From Winogradskyella psychrotolerans (GTDB taxonomy: Bacteria > Bacteroidota > Bacteroidia > Flavobacteriales > Flavobacteriaceae), in contig NZ_JAHKPS010000013.1 of assembly GCF_018860565.1 (NCBI RefSeq), positions 308,413 to 372,412 on the forward strand: a DNA stretch of 64,000 nt, in the 5' to 3' direction. Within the stretch, counting starts at the first letter, position 1, and every line of letters begins with the position of its first letter. Below are positions 25,984-34,900 of the stretch, one piece after another. The translations under genes and the position numbers were made by a program. The notes beneath the pieces are model-generated. The model saw nothing but the letters and a program-made list of their open reading frames with translations. It did not search any database and was not told the DNA's origin.

Positions 25984-27045
25984 TTAAAACCGCTTTAAAC
26001 TAACATCCTCGTAATTCCGTCTTACAAAATCGAGTGCATTTTTAAGTATTTCTCCCATGTTTTTACTCTTTCTAAAGTTTAAATCCATGGTATAATTATA
26101 GATATCTTCTTTAAGCCTTTCTATATGTTTTGGAAGTGAGATTTCATCTGCCTCCATGCAATCTAACAAGGCATTTAAGCGCGTATGATAACTTAGCATT
26201 CGTTTGGCAACTATAGAACGCTCTTCAATCTTATATTGATCGATTGATTCGTGTTGAATTTTTTGACGCACCAACTCAACCATCTTAAAATTCTCTTTAA
26301 AAAACTGAGGTCTATAAATTTTTAGATTACCTTCAAAAGATTGTTGATCAAAATCAATGGCCCTAATTTTAAAAACCACATGGTCAAAATCGTGCGTTGG
26401 TACTATCACATAATTATAAGAACGCATATCTCCCAAAAGCCTAATTAAACAACGTTCATTAAACTTTACAAATTCTTTGGCTATTTGTGCTTTCTCTGAC
26501 GGACTGCAATCTGGCAACATATTTTTCATAAACTCATCACCAGGAATACCTGCAATATGCTCTTCAATTAATGTGTCTTTACATACCAAAAAATTAATTT
26601 GATATGGTGATAGCATCTGTTCTAACTCTAGCCCATAAACCCTTGATGCATCTGCTGTTTTAACATAAAAATGAGTAAAATTATCATTGAGAATATTTCT
26701 AACTTTAATTCTGAAGGGTTTCGAATTTCCAAACGTGCAAAAATCAATCGCATCTACATTCAAATATTTTAAAATCCATGTTCCTCCATCTGAGATTAAA
26801 CTAGAATAGACTTGTTTTAAACTACTGTCAATTTCTTCGCGCTCAAATTCATTGTAAAATACACGTACCCAAAGCGTATCAACATCATTTTTATCATAAA
26901 CAACTATTGACCCCTGAAAGCGTAATAAATCTGAGTATAAAATAGGTAAATCTATATTTCTTCTATACTTAAACAAATAAGCATCTAGTTTCTCTGAAAT
27001 AGGATAGGTTGGTTTCTTCTTTGATATTTTTAAATCGCTGCTCAT
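25984..27045 (-). CDS. Conserved-looking protein of unknown function, possible kinase-like fold
   Basis: A 353-residue cytoplasmic protein I do not recognise. No signal peptide or membrane segment. The middle holds LIEEHIAGIPGDEFMKNML and NERCLIRLLGDMRSYNYVIVP followed by KIRAIDFDQQSFEG. GDMRxxNYxIVP...AIDFD is loosely like the HGDxHxxN...xIDFD catalytic and metal elements of aminoglycoside/HipA-type kinase folds, but the match is weak (no clear nucleotide-binding N-lobe). The C-terminal third is helical and charged. It is convergent to the pRiA4b-like gene and divergent from the ABC exporter. Confidence 0.6.
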   Translation of the reverse strand: MSSDLKISKKKPTYPISEKLDAYLFKYRRNIDLPILYSDLLRFQGSIVVYDKNDVDTLWVRVFYNEFEREEIDSSLKQVYSSLISDGGTWILKYLNVDAIDFCTFGNSKPFRIKVRNILNDNFTHFYVKTADASRVYGLELEQMLSPYQINFLVCKDTLIEEHIAGIPGDEFMKNMLPDCSPSEKAQIAKEFVKFNERCLIRLLGDMRSYNYVIVPTHDFDHVVFKIRAIDFDQQSFEGNLKIYRPQFFKENFKMVELVRQKIQHESIDQYKIEERSIVAKRMLSYHTRLNALLDCMEADEISLPKHIERLKEDIYNYTMDLNFRKSKNMGEILKNALDFVRRNYEDVSLKRF

Positions 27046-27227
27046 GTGTTAAATTTAAGTGTTTTTAATAAATTTATTAGCACCTATAATGAAGTTATTT
27101 TATATAAAACAAAAATAATTGTAACAATTAAAAGTCTTAATCGTCTTACCTTTATAACCAACCAATATCTAATTTGTCACACTAAGCTATTTGAGGTGTC
27201 ATTTTGATATTTTAAAAATCAATCATT

Positions 27228-28121
27228 TTGGAGCCAATCCTTACCATCAATAATCTCACAAAAAAATTTGGTCATTTAACAGCTGTGAAAAATTTGAGTT
27301 TCACAATTAACAAAGGCAATGTTTATGGCATTTTAGGACCAAATGGAAGTGGTAAATCTACCACATTAGGTATTGTTTTAAATGTAGTAAACAAAACACA
27401 AGGCGATTTTCATTGGTTTGATGGCAATACCACTACACACAATGCTTTAAAACAAGTTGGAGCTATTATTGAGCGACCAAACTTTTATCCTTATATGACG
27501 GCAGAACAAAACTTAAAGCTCGTTTGTAAAATAAAAGGAGTTGAGCATAGTAAAATAGACGAAAAACTTGAAGTCGTTGGTTTATTAGATAGAAAAAACC
27601 ATAAGTTTAGAACTTATTCTTTAGGAATGAAACAACGTTTAGCCATTGCTTCTGCCCTACTTAACGATCCTGAAATTTTAATATTAGATGAACCTACTAA
27701 TGGTTTAGATCCTCAAGGAATTCATCAAATACGTCAAATTATAAAAGAAATTGCAGCCAAAGGCACTACCATTCTTTTAGCTTCGCATCTTTTAGACGAA
27801 GTTGAAAAAGTTTGCTCGCATGTGGTTGTTTTACGTAAAGGAGAAAAATTGTATTCTGGTCGTGTAGATGAAATGATTAACAGTCATGGTTTTTTTGAAT
27901 TAAAGGCCGAAAAACACCAAGAGTTAATAGCCATATTAGAATCACACCCCAACATTGGCAACGTAACAGTAGAGGACGAATTGATTACGGCTTTTTTAAA
28001 CGAACCAATGTCTGCTTCTGATTTTAATAAATTAATGTTTGAAAAAGGTATTTTTCTATCACATCTTGTAAAACGAAAAGAAAGTTTAGAAGAACAATTT
28101 TTACAATTAACAGACCATTAA
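27228..28121 (+). CDS. ABC transporter ATP-binding protein
   Basis: A 297-residue ATPase subunit. Walker A GPNGSGKST (about 38-46), signature YSLGMKQRLAIASALL, Walker B EILILDEPTNGLDPQG and the switch His in LLASHLLDEVEKV. The N-terminus MEPILTINNLTKKFG needs a TTG start at 27228, since no ATG fits before the first beta strand. The C-terminal extension after residue 220 is of the drug/bacitracin-exporter type (CcmA/BcrA-like). Pairs with the permease gene 64 bases downstream; cargo unknown. Confidence 0.92.
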   Translation: MEPILTINNLTKKFGHLTAVKNLSFTINKGNVYGILGPNGSGKSTTLGIVLNVVNKTQGDFHWFDGNTTTHNALKQVGAIIERPNFYPYMTAEQNLKLVCKIKGVEHSKIDEKLEVVGLLDRKNHKFRTYSLGMKQRLAIASALLNDPEILILDEPTNGLDPQGIHQIRQIIKEIAAKGTTILLASHLLDEVEKVCSHVVVLRKGEKLYSGRVDEMINSHGFFELKAEKHQELIAILESHPNIGNVTVEDELITAFLNEPMSASDFNKLMFEKGIFLSHLVKRKESLEEQFLQLTDH

Positions 28122-28145
28122 TAAATCAATCAAAAAAAACAGCAC

Positions 28146-28166
28146 CCTTCTTATCTTTTAAGAAGG
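28146..28166 (+). other. Intercistronic hairpin between ABC ATPase and permease genes
   Basis: An 8-bp perfect stem (28146-28153 with 28159-28166, loop TCTTT) without a following T-run. It may stabilise or process the mRNA rather than end it. Confidence 0.35.
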
Positions 28167-28185
28167 ATGTAAAACCAACCAATAT

Positions 28186-29010
28186 ATGTTACGTCTTATA
28201 CAACTCGAATTACAAAAACTTTGGCTTAATAAAGCGAGTAGAGTTTTAATAATTATCTCATTTATTTTACCATTTACGGTATTAATTTTGTCTTCAATAA
28301 AAATTAACTTCTTTGGTTTTTTTACTTTAGAATTAGGTGAGTTAGGTATTTTTAATTTCCCAATAATTTGGCATATTACAACCTTCTTTGCGGCACAATT
28401 CAAATTTTTCTTTGCTATAGTTGTCGTAAGCATGATTGGTAATGAATACAGTAACAAAACGCTAAAACAAAACCTTATTGATGGGCTTAGTAAAAAGGAA
28501 TTTATACTATCTAAATTTTATACTATTGTATTTTTCTCATTGTGTGCTACGCTATTAATTGGCTTAGCAACATTCTTAATTGGCTTATATTATTCAAGTT
28601 ATACAGAAGCTTCCATTATTTTTAGAGAAGTAGAATTTTTACTTGCTTATTTTGTAAAACTTGTTGGGTTCTTTAGTTTGTGTTTATTCTTAGGTATGCT
28701 ATTAAAACGATCTGCATTTGCATTAGGATTCTTATTCCTACTATTTATTACAGAAAGTATTACTTATGGCTTAATGAAATGGAAACTTAATGAAACCGTT
28801 GCAGATGGAATTTACAATTTCATGCCTTTACAATCTATGTGGAATTTGATTAACCAACCTATTCAGAGAATTGTAATGACAAAGTTCCCAGAAAAAGCAG
28901 ACATTATGTATGATTACGCTGTGCATTGGTATGAAATAGCTATCGTACTAGGTTGGACTGCCATTTTTATCTTTTTATCATACCGATTACTAAAAAAGAG
29001 AGATTTATAA
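28186..29010 (+). CDS. ABC transporter permease (ABC-2 type)
   Basis: A 274-residue membrane protein with six hydrophobic segments (for example IIISFILPFTVLILSSI, FAIVVVSMIGNEYSNKTLKQ, FYTIVFFSLCATLLIGLATF, LVGFFSLCLFLGMLLKRSAF, IAIVLGWTAIFIFLSYRLL). MIGNEYSNKTLKQNLIDGLS is the cytoplasmic coupling region typical of ABC-2/BcrB-like permeases. It works with the upstream ATPase as an exporter in the inner membrane. A TAnnTTTG box begins at its very next base, so the following T9SS gene is a separate unit. Confidence 0.88.
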   Translation: MLRLIQLELQKLWLNKASRVLIIISFILPFTVLILSSIKINFFGFFTLELGELGIFNFPIIWHITTFFAAQFKFFFAIVVVSMIGNEYSNKTLKQNLIDGLSKKEFILSKFYTIVFFSLCATLLIGLATFLIGLYYSSYTEASIIFREVEFLLAYFVKLVGFFSLCLFLGMLLKRSAFALGFLFLLFITESITYGLMKWKLNETVADGIYNFMPLQSMWNLINQPIQRIVMTKFPEKADIMYDYAVHWYEIAIVLGWTAIFIFLSYRLLKKRDL

Positions 29011-29032
29011 TACCTTTGATAGCAATTGCTAT
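29011..29032 (+). promoter_or_regulatory. Candidate promoter and 14-bp palindrome before the T9SS type B gene array
   Basis: TACCTTTG (29011-29018) exactly fits TAnnTTTG and is followed at once by the 14-bp palindrome ATAGCAATTGCTAT (29019-29032), lying over the expected transcription start. The first array gene begins at 29119. No clear -33 TTG is seen. Confidence 0.5.
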
Positions 29033-29118
29033 AATAAACTCAACACTATACTAGGGCTTTTACAGTTCTAATTGTTATATAGTATTGATTAGTGTGTTAG
29101 CAATACACCAAAGTTATT

Positions 29119-32100
29119 ATGAAAAAGACTCTTTTTATTATCCTCTTACTATGTACAAGTATCCAACTTTTTGCACAAAATGAAGCCTCATTTTGGTATT
29201 TTGGAAGAAATGCGGGTTTGCGTTTTGATGCCTCTAGTAATACTGTTACAGCTGTAAATGACGGAGAAATTAATACTTTAGAAGGCTGTACTTCAATATC
29301 CGATACTGATGGCAACTTATTATTCTATTCTGACGGTATAACTGTTTGGAACAGTCAGCATGCTATAATGCAAAATGGTACAGGTTTAAAAGGAGACCCA
29401 TCTAGTACCTCTTCTGGTTTAATTGTACCCAAACCACAAGACCCTAATATTTATTACATTTTTACGGTAGATGAGCCACATCATTTTAACACGTCTAATC
29501 CTGCTTTTTCAGGACAAACAGATGGAGATGGCGTAAATGATGGTTTAATGTATACCAAAATAAATATGAATGAAGATGGTGGTTTAGGAGCTGTTGATGC
29601 TATTGAGAAAAACGTACCACTTATAACTTATGACCCTACAAATCCATTAGAATCGGAACTTAAATGTTCAGAAAAAATTACAGCCGTAAAAGCAGATGAT
29701 TGTACCTCTTTTTGGGTAATTACACATTTTGTAGATTCTTTTTATGCCTTTAAGGTTACTGAAAATGGTGTTTCTATTGACGAAAATGGTGTAAATATAG
29801 GTCCTGTAATTTCTACATTTGACACTAGTGATGGTGATAATCTTATTGTACCCGCTAGTGGCTATCGCAAAAATGCATTAGGCTATATAAAAGCCTCGCC
29901 TGATGGCACTAAATTAGTTGTTGCACATCATGGTTTTGAAGATACGCAAGCGGGAAATGATGCGCCTGGCGGTGTTTATTTATTTGATTTTGACAACGAT
30001 TCTGGCTTAATCTCTAATCCTTTAGAACTTTACAGTCCTTCTGAAGGCAATAGTCCGTATGGTGTTGAGTTTTCTGCAAATAATAAAAAAGTATATGCCA
30101 CCATTGGTATAGGAGCTGCCGGTTCTGGCTCAAGTGAAATCATGCAATGGGATTTAGATGGCGATAATGACCACATCACCAACTCTAGAGGAACCATTAG
30201 TACTCCAAACGCTAATCAATATAGTGCAGCAGCCATTCAACTAGGAATTGATGGAAAAATTTACAGAGCACAATTTGATTTTAATAATCAAAGTAATTCA
30301 GGCACATATCTCGGAGTTATTACCAACCCAGAAGCAGATTGGCAAGATGTTATTTACGACGCACAAGGTGTGCTTCTTGATGTCGGCGGACCACCAACTA
30401 ATAGAAGTCAGATAGGCTTACCTCCTTTTATTCAATCTTTGTTTAATTCTGAAATTGATATTATTCAAAATGGTATTAGCACCTCAGAACTAAAACTTTG
30501 TACAGGAGACAATTACACGCTGCAAGCTACAGATATTGTTGGTGCAGATTATGTTTGGTCTTATAATGGCTTAATTATACCTGAAACCTCATCACAATTG
30601 TTTGTAGATACTCCTGGATTTTACGAAGTGTACATAGAACCTAATAATGGTGATTGCCCAATAGAAGGAACTGCTGTTGTTGGTATTTTTGATATTCCTG
30701 TAGCAAATTCACTTGCAAGAGTAGAGGTTTGTGATACCACTGATAATGATGGTCTATTTTCTTTCGATTTTACAGATAAGAACTCTGAAGCCCTTTTAAC
30801 TCAAGATCCCTTACTGTATGAGGTTAATTATTTTGAAACACTAGCTGATGCCAATTCTGGTGACAATAAAATTGCGTTTCCTTACACCAATATTAGTAAT
30901 CCACAAAGGATTTTTGTTCGTGTAAATAACATTGAAAACACCAATTGTTACGACATTAACTCCTTTGAGCTTGAAGTCTTTTCAACACCACAAGTCCCCG
31001 TATTAAACACTATTGAGATTTGCGATAACCTAGGTGATGAATTAGATGGTATTGCTACAGTAAATTTAGAAGATTTAAAACCAACAATAAGAGGAACACA
31101 AGATGAAAATGAAACGAGCATTACGTTTCATACCTCACAAGACGATGCAAATGATAATTTAAACCCTTTACCATTAAGCTATACAAACAGTGATGCTTTT
31201 AATGAAACTATCTTTACCCGAATTGAAAATACAGCAAATACAGATTGTTTTACTACAGCTAGTTTTGAATTCGTAGTAAATCCTATTCCTGTTGCAAATA
31301 ACATTTCTATTTTACAATGTGACGAAGACGGTATTCCTGAAGGCTTTACCACCTTTAATATTAATAATTATTTAGAAGATATTACAGATGACATCTCAAA
31401 TAATAGCATTGAATTTTATTTATCGTTATTAGATGCTGAAAATCAAGAAAATGAAATAAATGGTGATGCTTTCAATAATTTCTTCAATCCTCAAATCATA
31501 TATGCAAGAGTAACAAATACAGATTCTGCCTGTTATAATTATAGTGAAATTTCTTTAGAAGTAAGCACTACTTCTTCTAACAACGCAAGCATAGCATTGT
31601 GTGATACAGATGGAACTGAAGATGGTTTTATGACCTTTGACTTAACAGAAACCAATGACATCATTTTAGCCAATACACCTAGTGGTTTAGATTTAATTTA
31701 TTACGAAACCTATGAAGATGCTTTGGTAGAAACAAATCCTATTGGGACTACATTTACCAATACCATTCCGTATAACCAAACAATTTACGGACGTGTAGAA
31801 AACGCAAGCGCATGTTATGGCATAAGCGAAATTGAACTCACTGTTTTAGAGTTACCCAATATTGAAACAACATTTGAAACACTATATTGTTTAAACTCAT
31901 TCCCTGAAACACTTATATTAAATGGTGGAGTTATAAGTGATTCTCCAAGTAACTATTATTACGAATGGTCTACAGGTGAAAATACTACAGAAATAGAAAT
32001 TAACACTCCAGGCACCTACAACGTAAGAGTGACAAACACCAACGGTTGCTTTAAAGACCGAACCATTACCGTGTTACCATCTAATATCGCAACAGTTTTA

Positions 32101-32565
32101 AATATTGAAGTCATTGATGCTACACAAAACAATTCAATTTCAGTATTTGTGACAGGTGAAGGAGATTACGAATATGCATTAGATGATATTTATGGTCCTT
32201 ACCAAGACTCTAACACATTTAGTAATGTTCAACCAGGATTATACACCGTTTACGTACGCGATAAAAACGAATGTGGTATTGTAGAAGATTTAATTTCGGT
32301 TATAGGTTTCCCTAAATTTTTCACACCTAATGATGATTATGACAATAATTATTGGCAAGTTCGTGGGATTACGGAAGCGTTTCAGGCCAATTCAACAATC
32401 TATATTTTTGATAGATACGGTAAGCTACTAAAAGAACTCGATCCCTTAAGTATTGGTTGGGATGGCAGGTATAACGGTGAAAATATGCCTACTAACGATT
32501 ACTGGTTTAAAGTAACTTTAGAAGATGGCAGAACCTTTACTAGTCATTTTACTTTGAAACGGTAA
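29119..32565 (+). CDS. Large secreted protein, T9SS type B sorting domain (array gene 1)
   Basis: A 1148-residue exported protein. Signal peptide MKKTLFIILLLCTSIQLFAQ. Residues about 20-440 look like a beta-propeller common in flavobacterial gliding-associated proteins (NEASFWYFGRNAGLRFDAS, GIGAAGSGSSEIMQWDLDGD). Then an Ig-like segment and four Cys/Asp modules (VEVCDTTDNDGLFSFDF, IEICDNLGDELDG, ILQCDEDGIPEGFTTFN, IALCDTDGTEDGFMTFDL), an Ig-like domain (YEWSTGENTTEIEI), a short GDYEYALDD domain and the type B CTD (PKFFTPNDDYDNNYW to HFTLKR). Secretion by T9SS is expected; binding partner unknown. Confidence 0.9.
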   Translation: MKKTLFIILLLCTSIQLFAQNEASFWYFGRNAGLRFDASSNTVTAVNDGEINTLEGCTSISDTDGNLLFYSDGITVWNSQHAIMQNGTGLKGDPSSTSSGLIVPKPQDPNIYYIFTVDEPHHFNTSNPAFSGQTDGDGVNDGLMYTKINMNEDGGLGAVDAIEKNVPLITYDPTNPLESELKCSEKITAVKADDCTSFWVITHFVDSFYAFKVTENGVSIDENGVNIGPVISTFDTSDGDNLIVPASGYRKNALGYIKASPDGTKLVVAHHGFEDTQAGNDAPGGVYLFDFDNDSGLISNPLELYSPSEGNSPYGVEFSANNKKVYATIGIGAAGSGSSEIMQWDLDGDNDHITNSRGTISTPNANQYSAAAIQLGIDGKIYRAQFDFNNQSNSGTYLGVITNPEADWQDVIYDAQGVLLDVGGPPTNRSQIGLPPFIQSLFNSEIDIIQNGISTSELKLCTGDNYTLQATDIVGADYVWSYNGLIIPETSSQLFVDTPGFYEVYIEPNNGDCPIEGTAVVGIFDIPVANSLARVEVCDTTDNDGLFSFDFTDKNSEALLTQDPLLYEVNYFETLADANSGDNKIAFPYTNISNPQRIFVRVNNIENTNCYDINSFELEVFSTPQVPVLNTIEICDNLGDELDGIATVNLEDLKPTIRGTQDENETSITFHTSQDDANDNLNPLPLSYTNSDAFNETIFTRIENTANTDCFTTASFEFVVNPIPVANNISILQCDEDGIPEGFTTFNINNYLEDITDDISNNSIEFYLSLLDAENQENEINGDAFNNFFNPQIIYARVTNTDSACYNYSEISLEVSTTSSNNASIALCDTDGTEDGFMTFDLTETNDIILANTPSGLDLIYYETYEDALVETNPIGTTFTNTIPYNQTIYGRVENASACYGISEIELTVLELPNIETTFETLYCLNSFPETLILNGGVISDSPSNYYYEWSTGENTTEIEINTPGTYNVRVTNTNGCFKDRTITVLPSNIATVLNIEVIDATQNNSISVFVTGEGDYEYALDDIYGPYQDSNTFSNVQPGLYTVYVRDKNECGIVEDLISVIGFPKFFTPNDDYDNNYWQVRGITEAFQANSTIYIFDRYGKLLKELDPLSIGWDGRYNGENMPTNDYWFKVTLEDGRTFTSHFTLKR

Positions 32566-32602
32566 TTTAATTATTGTATTTTAGTCCTACCAATCTAATA
32601 CC

Positions 32603-34441
32603 TTGAAAAGCACATATTATATATTATACTTATTTCTATTAAGTATATCATTTCCATTAGTTGCACAAGATATTTCATTATTTCAGCAATTCAATGGTAG
32701 ATATGATTATACGGCTATTGGTAATACGCTAAATCCAAGCGAAAATAATACGTCTTCGTTTTGCAGTATTTTAGACACCTCCAGTGCAACACTAGCTTTA
32801 GACCCTAATTTTACGGTTGTTAAAGCCTACCTTTATTGGGCAGGATCTGGACTTGGAGATACAGAAGTAACTTTAAATGACACAGCAATTATTGCAGACC
32901 ATACCTATAATGTGTTTTACGATGATACAACTTTTGGTGAACTTAGTTACTTTTCATGCTATGCCGATATCACAGAACAAATTATAACAGAAGGTAATGT
33001 AAACTATCAATTTGCTAATGCAGATATTAATACTTCAATCTTATCAAATCCTGGATATTGCGGAAACAGAACCAATTTTGGAGGTTGGAGCATTTATGTC
33101 ATATATGAAGACAATACTCTACCTTTAAATCAAATTAGTTTATTTCAAGGTCTAGAAATTATTAGTAGAAATGTCCCCGAACTGGATATGACATTATCAG
33201 ATATTAATGTTTTAGATAATGATGGAGCAAGAATAGGTTTTCTAGCGTGGGAAGGAGATAACGCTTTAAATTATGGCGAATCACTTTCTATTAATAATAA
33301 TTTAATTTCTAATCCTCCATTAAATCTTGCCGACAATGCTTTTAATGGTACTAATACATTTACCAATTCTAACACTTTTTTCAATGGAGATTTAGATGTT
33401 TATAGCATAGAAAACAATATTGCTATTGGAGACACTTCTGTTTCTATTAAACTTACTACTGGTGATTATGATACAAATGGTCTATTTCAAGCCGACCTCA
33501 TTATTATCAATAATATCATCACTGTTCTCAATAGTCAGTTACCAGATGCTACAATTACCTTAGATAATTATTTCGTCTATTGTAATGATTTTAATATTGA
33601 AGTCAATTATACCGTAAACAACTTTAACTCTACAGACATTTTACCTGCTAATACTCCTATAGCCTTTTATAGTGATGGTCTACTTATTGGTGAAAGCCAA
33701 ACTATAAATGATATCGCAATAAATGCTAGTGAAAGTAATTCCATTATGCTTAATATTCCTGAAAGCACAAATCCTAATGTAAACATTTTAGCAATCGTAG
33801 ATGATGATGGTACATTAGATGGAATTGTTACTGAAACTAATGAAAATAACAATAGTACATTTATTGATATTGAATTGCTGCTCATTCCTGAAACAACAAT
33901 TCTCCCTAGTCTTTTAGGATGTAATGAGGGTTTTAAAAAATCTACTTATAATTTATATGAGGCACTTAATACTTTAAGTTATACTGAAGAAAATGTAGCT
34001 TTTTACCACTCTTTAGAAGATTTAGAAACAGAATCTAGCCCTATATTAATACCTAGTAACTATACTAATACGTCAAACTCTCAAACTATTTACATGCGTA
34101 TGGTAAGTCTGCCCTGTTATGAAATTTTTCAGTTTAATTTAAACACCGAAAACTGTCCACCTTTTATACCTCAAGGCTTTTCACCTAATAACGACATGCA
34201 TAACGATTGGTTTAATATTCAAGGCTTATACGATATATTTACAGAACACAACTTAAAAATATATAACCGCTACGGAGTTCTTATTTATGAAGGTAATAAT
34301 AGTAAACCTTGGTTTGGAAAGATAAATAGAGGTCTTAATAATATAGGTAATAAAGTGCCTGTTGGCACCTATTTCTACCTCTTAAACTTGAATGATTCTA
34401 ACTACCAACCGTTTATGGGTTGGGTCTATGTAAACTACTAA
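32603..34441 (+). CDS. Secreted protein, T9SS type B-like sorting domain, GWVYVN subtype (array gene 2)
   Basis: A 612-residue protein. I place the start at TTG 32603 (MKSTYYILYLFLLSISFPLVAQ, a good signal peptide); no ATG precedes it in a useful place. Residues about 23-300 form a large beta domain (VVKAYLYWAGSGLGDTEVTL, GGWSIYVIYEDNTLPLNQI) like the DUF3344-type domains of surface proteins, followed by a CARDB-like domain (FNIEVNYTVNNFNSTDILPA), one Cys/Asp-type module (LLGCNEGFKKSTYNLYEA) and a gliding-motility C-terminal domain of a second subtype (PQGFSPNNDMHNDWFNIQGL to GWVYVNY). It is 37 bases behind gene 1, so probably the same transcript. Confidence 0.86.
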   Translation: MKSTYYILYLFLLSISFPLVAQDISLFQQFNGRYDYTAIGNTLNPSENNTSSFCSILDTSSATLALDPNFTVVKAYLYWAGSGLGDTEVTLNDTAIIADHTYNVFYDDTTFGELSYFSCYADITEQIITEGNVNYQFANADINTSILSNPGYCGNRTNFGGWSIYVIYEDNTLPLNQISLFQGLEIISRNVPELDMTLSDINVLDNDGARIGFLAWEGDNALNYGESLSINNNLISNPPLNLADNAFNGTNTFTNSNTFFNGDLDVYSIENNIAIGDTSVSIKLTTGDYDTNGLFQADLIIINNIITVLNSQLPDATITLDNYFVYCNDFNIEVNYTVNNFNSTDILPANTPIAFYSDGLLIGESQTINDIAINASESNSIMLNIPESTNPNVNILAIVDDDGTLDGIVTETNENNNSTFIDIELLLIPETTILPSLLGCNEGFKKSTYNLYEALNTLSYTEENVAFYHSLEDLETESSPILIPSNYTNTSNSQTIYMRMVSLPCYEIFQFNLNTENCPPFIPQGFSPNNDMHNDWFNIQGLYDIFTEHNLKIYNRYGVLIYEGNNSKPWFGKINRGLNNIGNKVPVGTYFYLLNLNDSNYQPFMGWVYVNY

Positions 34442-34705
34442 AATGTGCCTTTTTTTAATTTGTTAAAGTTTTAGCCCTTTCGTCTTATTTTTTTGCAATA
34501 ACGAATTACTTCATTTAATTTTATATCCGTTAACAAGTTTCACTGTTAATTCCCTCTTCATTTTATTAATATTTCCCTCGATAATAGTACTTAAATTAAA
34601 AGTCTATAAGTTAGATTTTTTAATTAGGTAAAACCATAGTCATAAGAGTTTCGGGTTAAGCTACTTCTAATACATTACGGTTAGAATTTTTTAATTCAAT
34701 TTGGG

Positions 34706-34739
34706 AAGAAGGGCCTCTTTAGAGGCCTTTCTTATTTTT
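34706..34739 (+). terminator. Rho-independent terminator in the array gap
   Basis: A 12-13-bp GC-rich stem (34706-34718 with 34721-34733, one G-T wobble, tight loop) followed by ATTTTT. The best terminator between array genes 2 and 3. Confidence 0.68.
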
Positions 34740-34755
34740 AAAAGTAAGTTTATAC

Positions 34756-34807
34756 GCACAAAATGTTAACATTTTGTGCATTTCAACGTATTTTATTGCA
34801 TTTCAAC
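34756..34807 (+). promoter_or_regulatory. 24-bp perfect palindrome with overlapping 11-bp direct repeats
   Basis: 34756-34779 is a perfect 24-bp palindrome centred on TGTTAACA. Its right end overlaps the first of two direct copies of TGCATTTCAAC (34777-34787 and 34797-34807), spaced 20 bases or about two helical turns. A near -7 box TAACTTTA follows at 34813-34820. This layout suits an operator for array gene 3; the regulator is unknown. Confidence 0.5.
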
Positions 34808-34900
34808 TTTTTTAACTTTACATTTCGCCCATATTAAAGTACGTGTTAGCGTTAGCCCCAAATCTACCCTACACTAAAAATTTAAACTCAACCGAAACTA

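Larger units (their letters stand above)
34442..34900. other. 459-bp gap inside the T9SS type B array
   Basis: No coding ORF is seen. The terminator at 34706-34739 is some 265 bases after the previous stop codon, so a long 3' UTR or an unannotated small RNA may lie at 34442-34705. A large palindrome with direct repeats (34756-34807) and a near-match -7 box TAACTTTA (34813-34820) precede array gene 3. Confidence 0.55.

Noticed and set aside
25971..25996. Terminator between convergent genes
   Set aside because: The stem has a bulge, no clear T-run follows on the plus strand and it overlaps the stop of the minus-strand gene.
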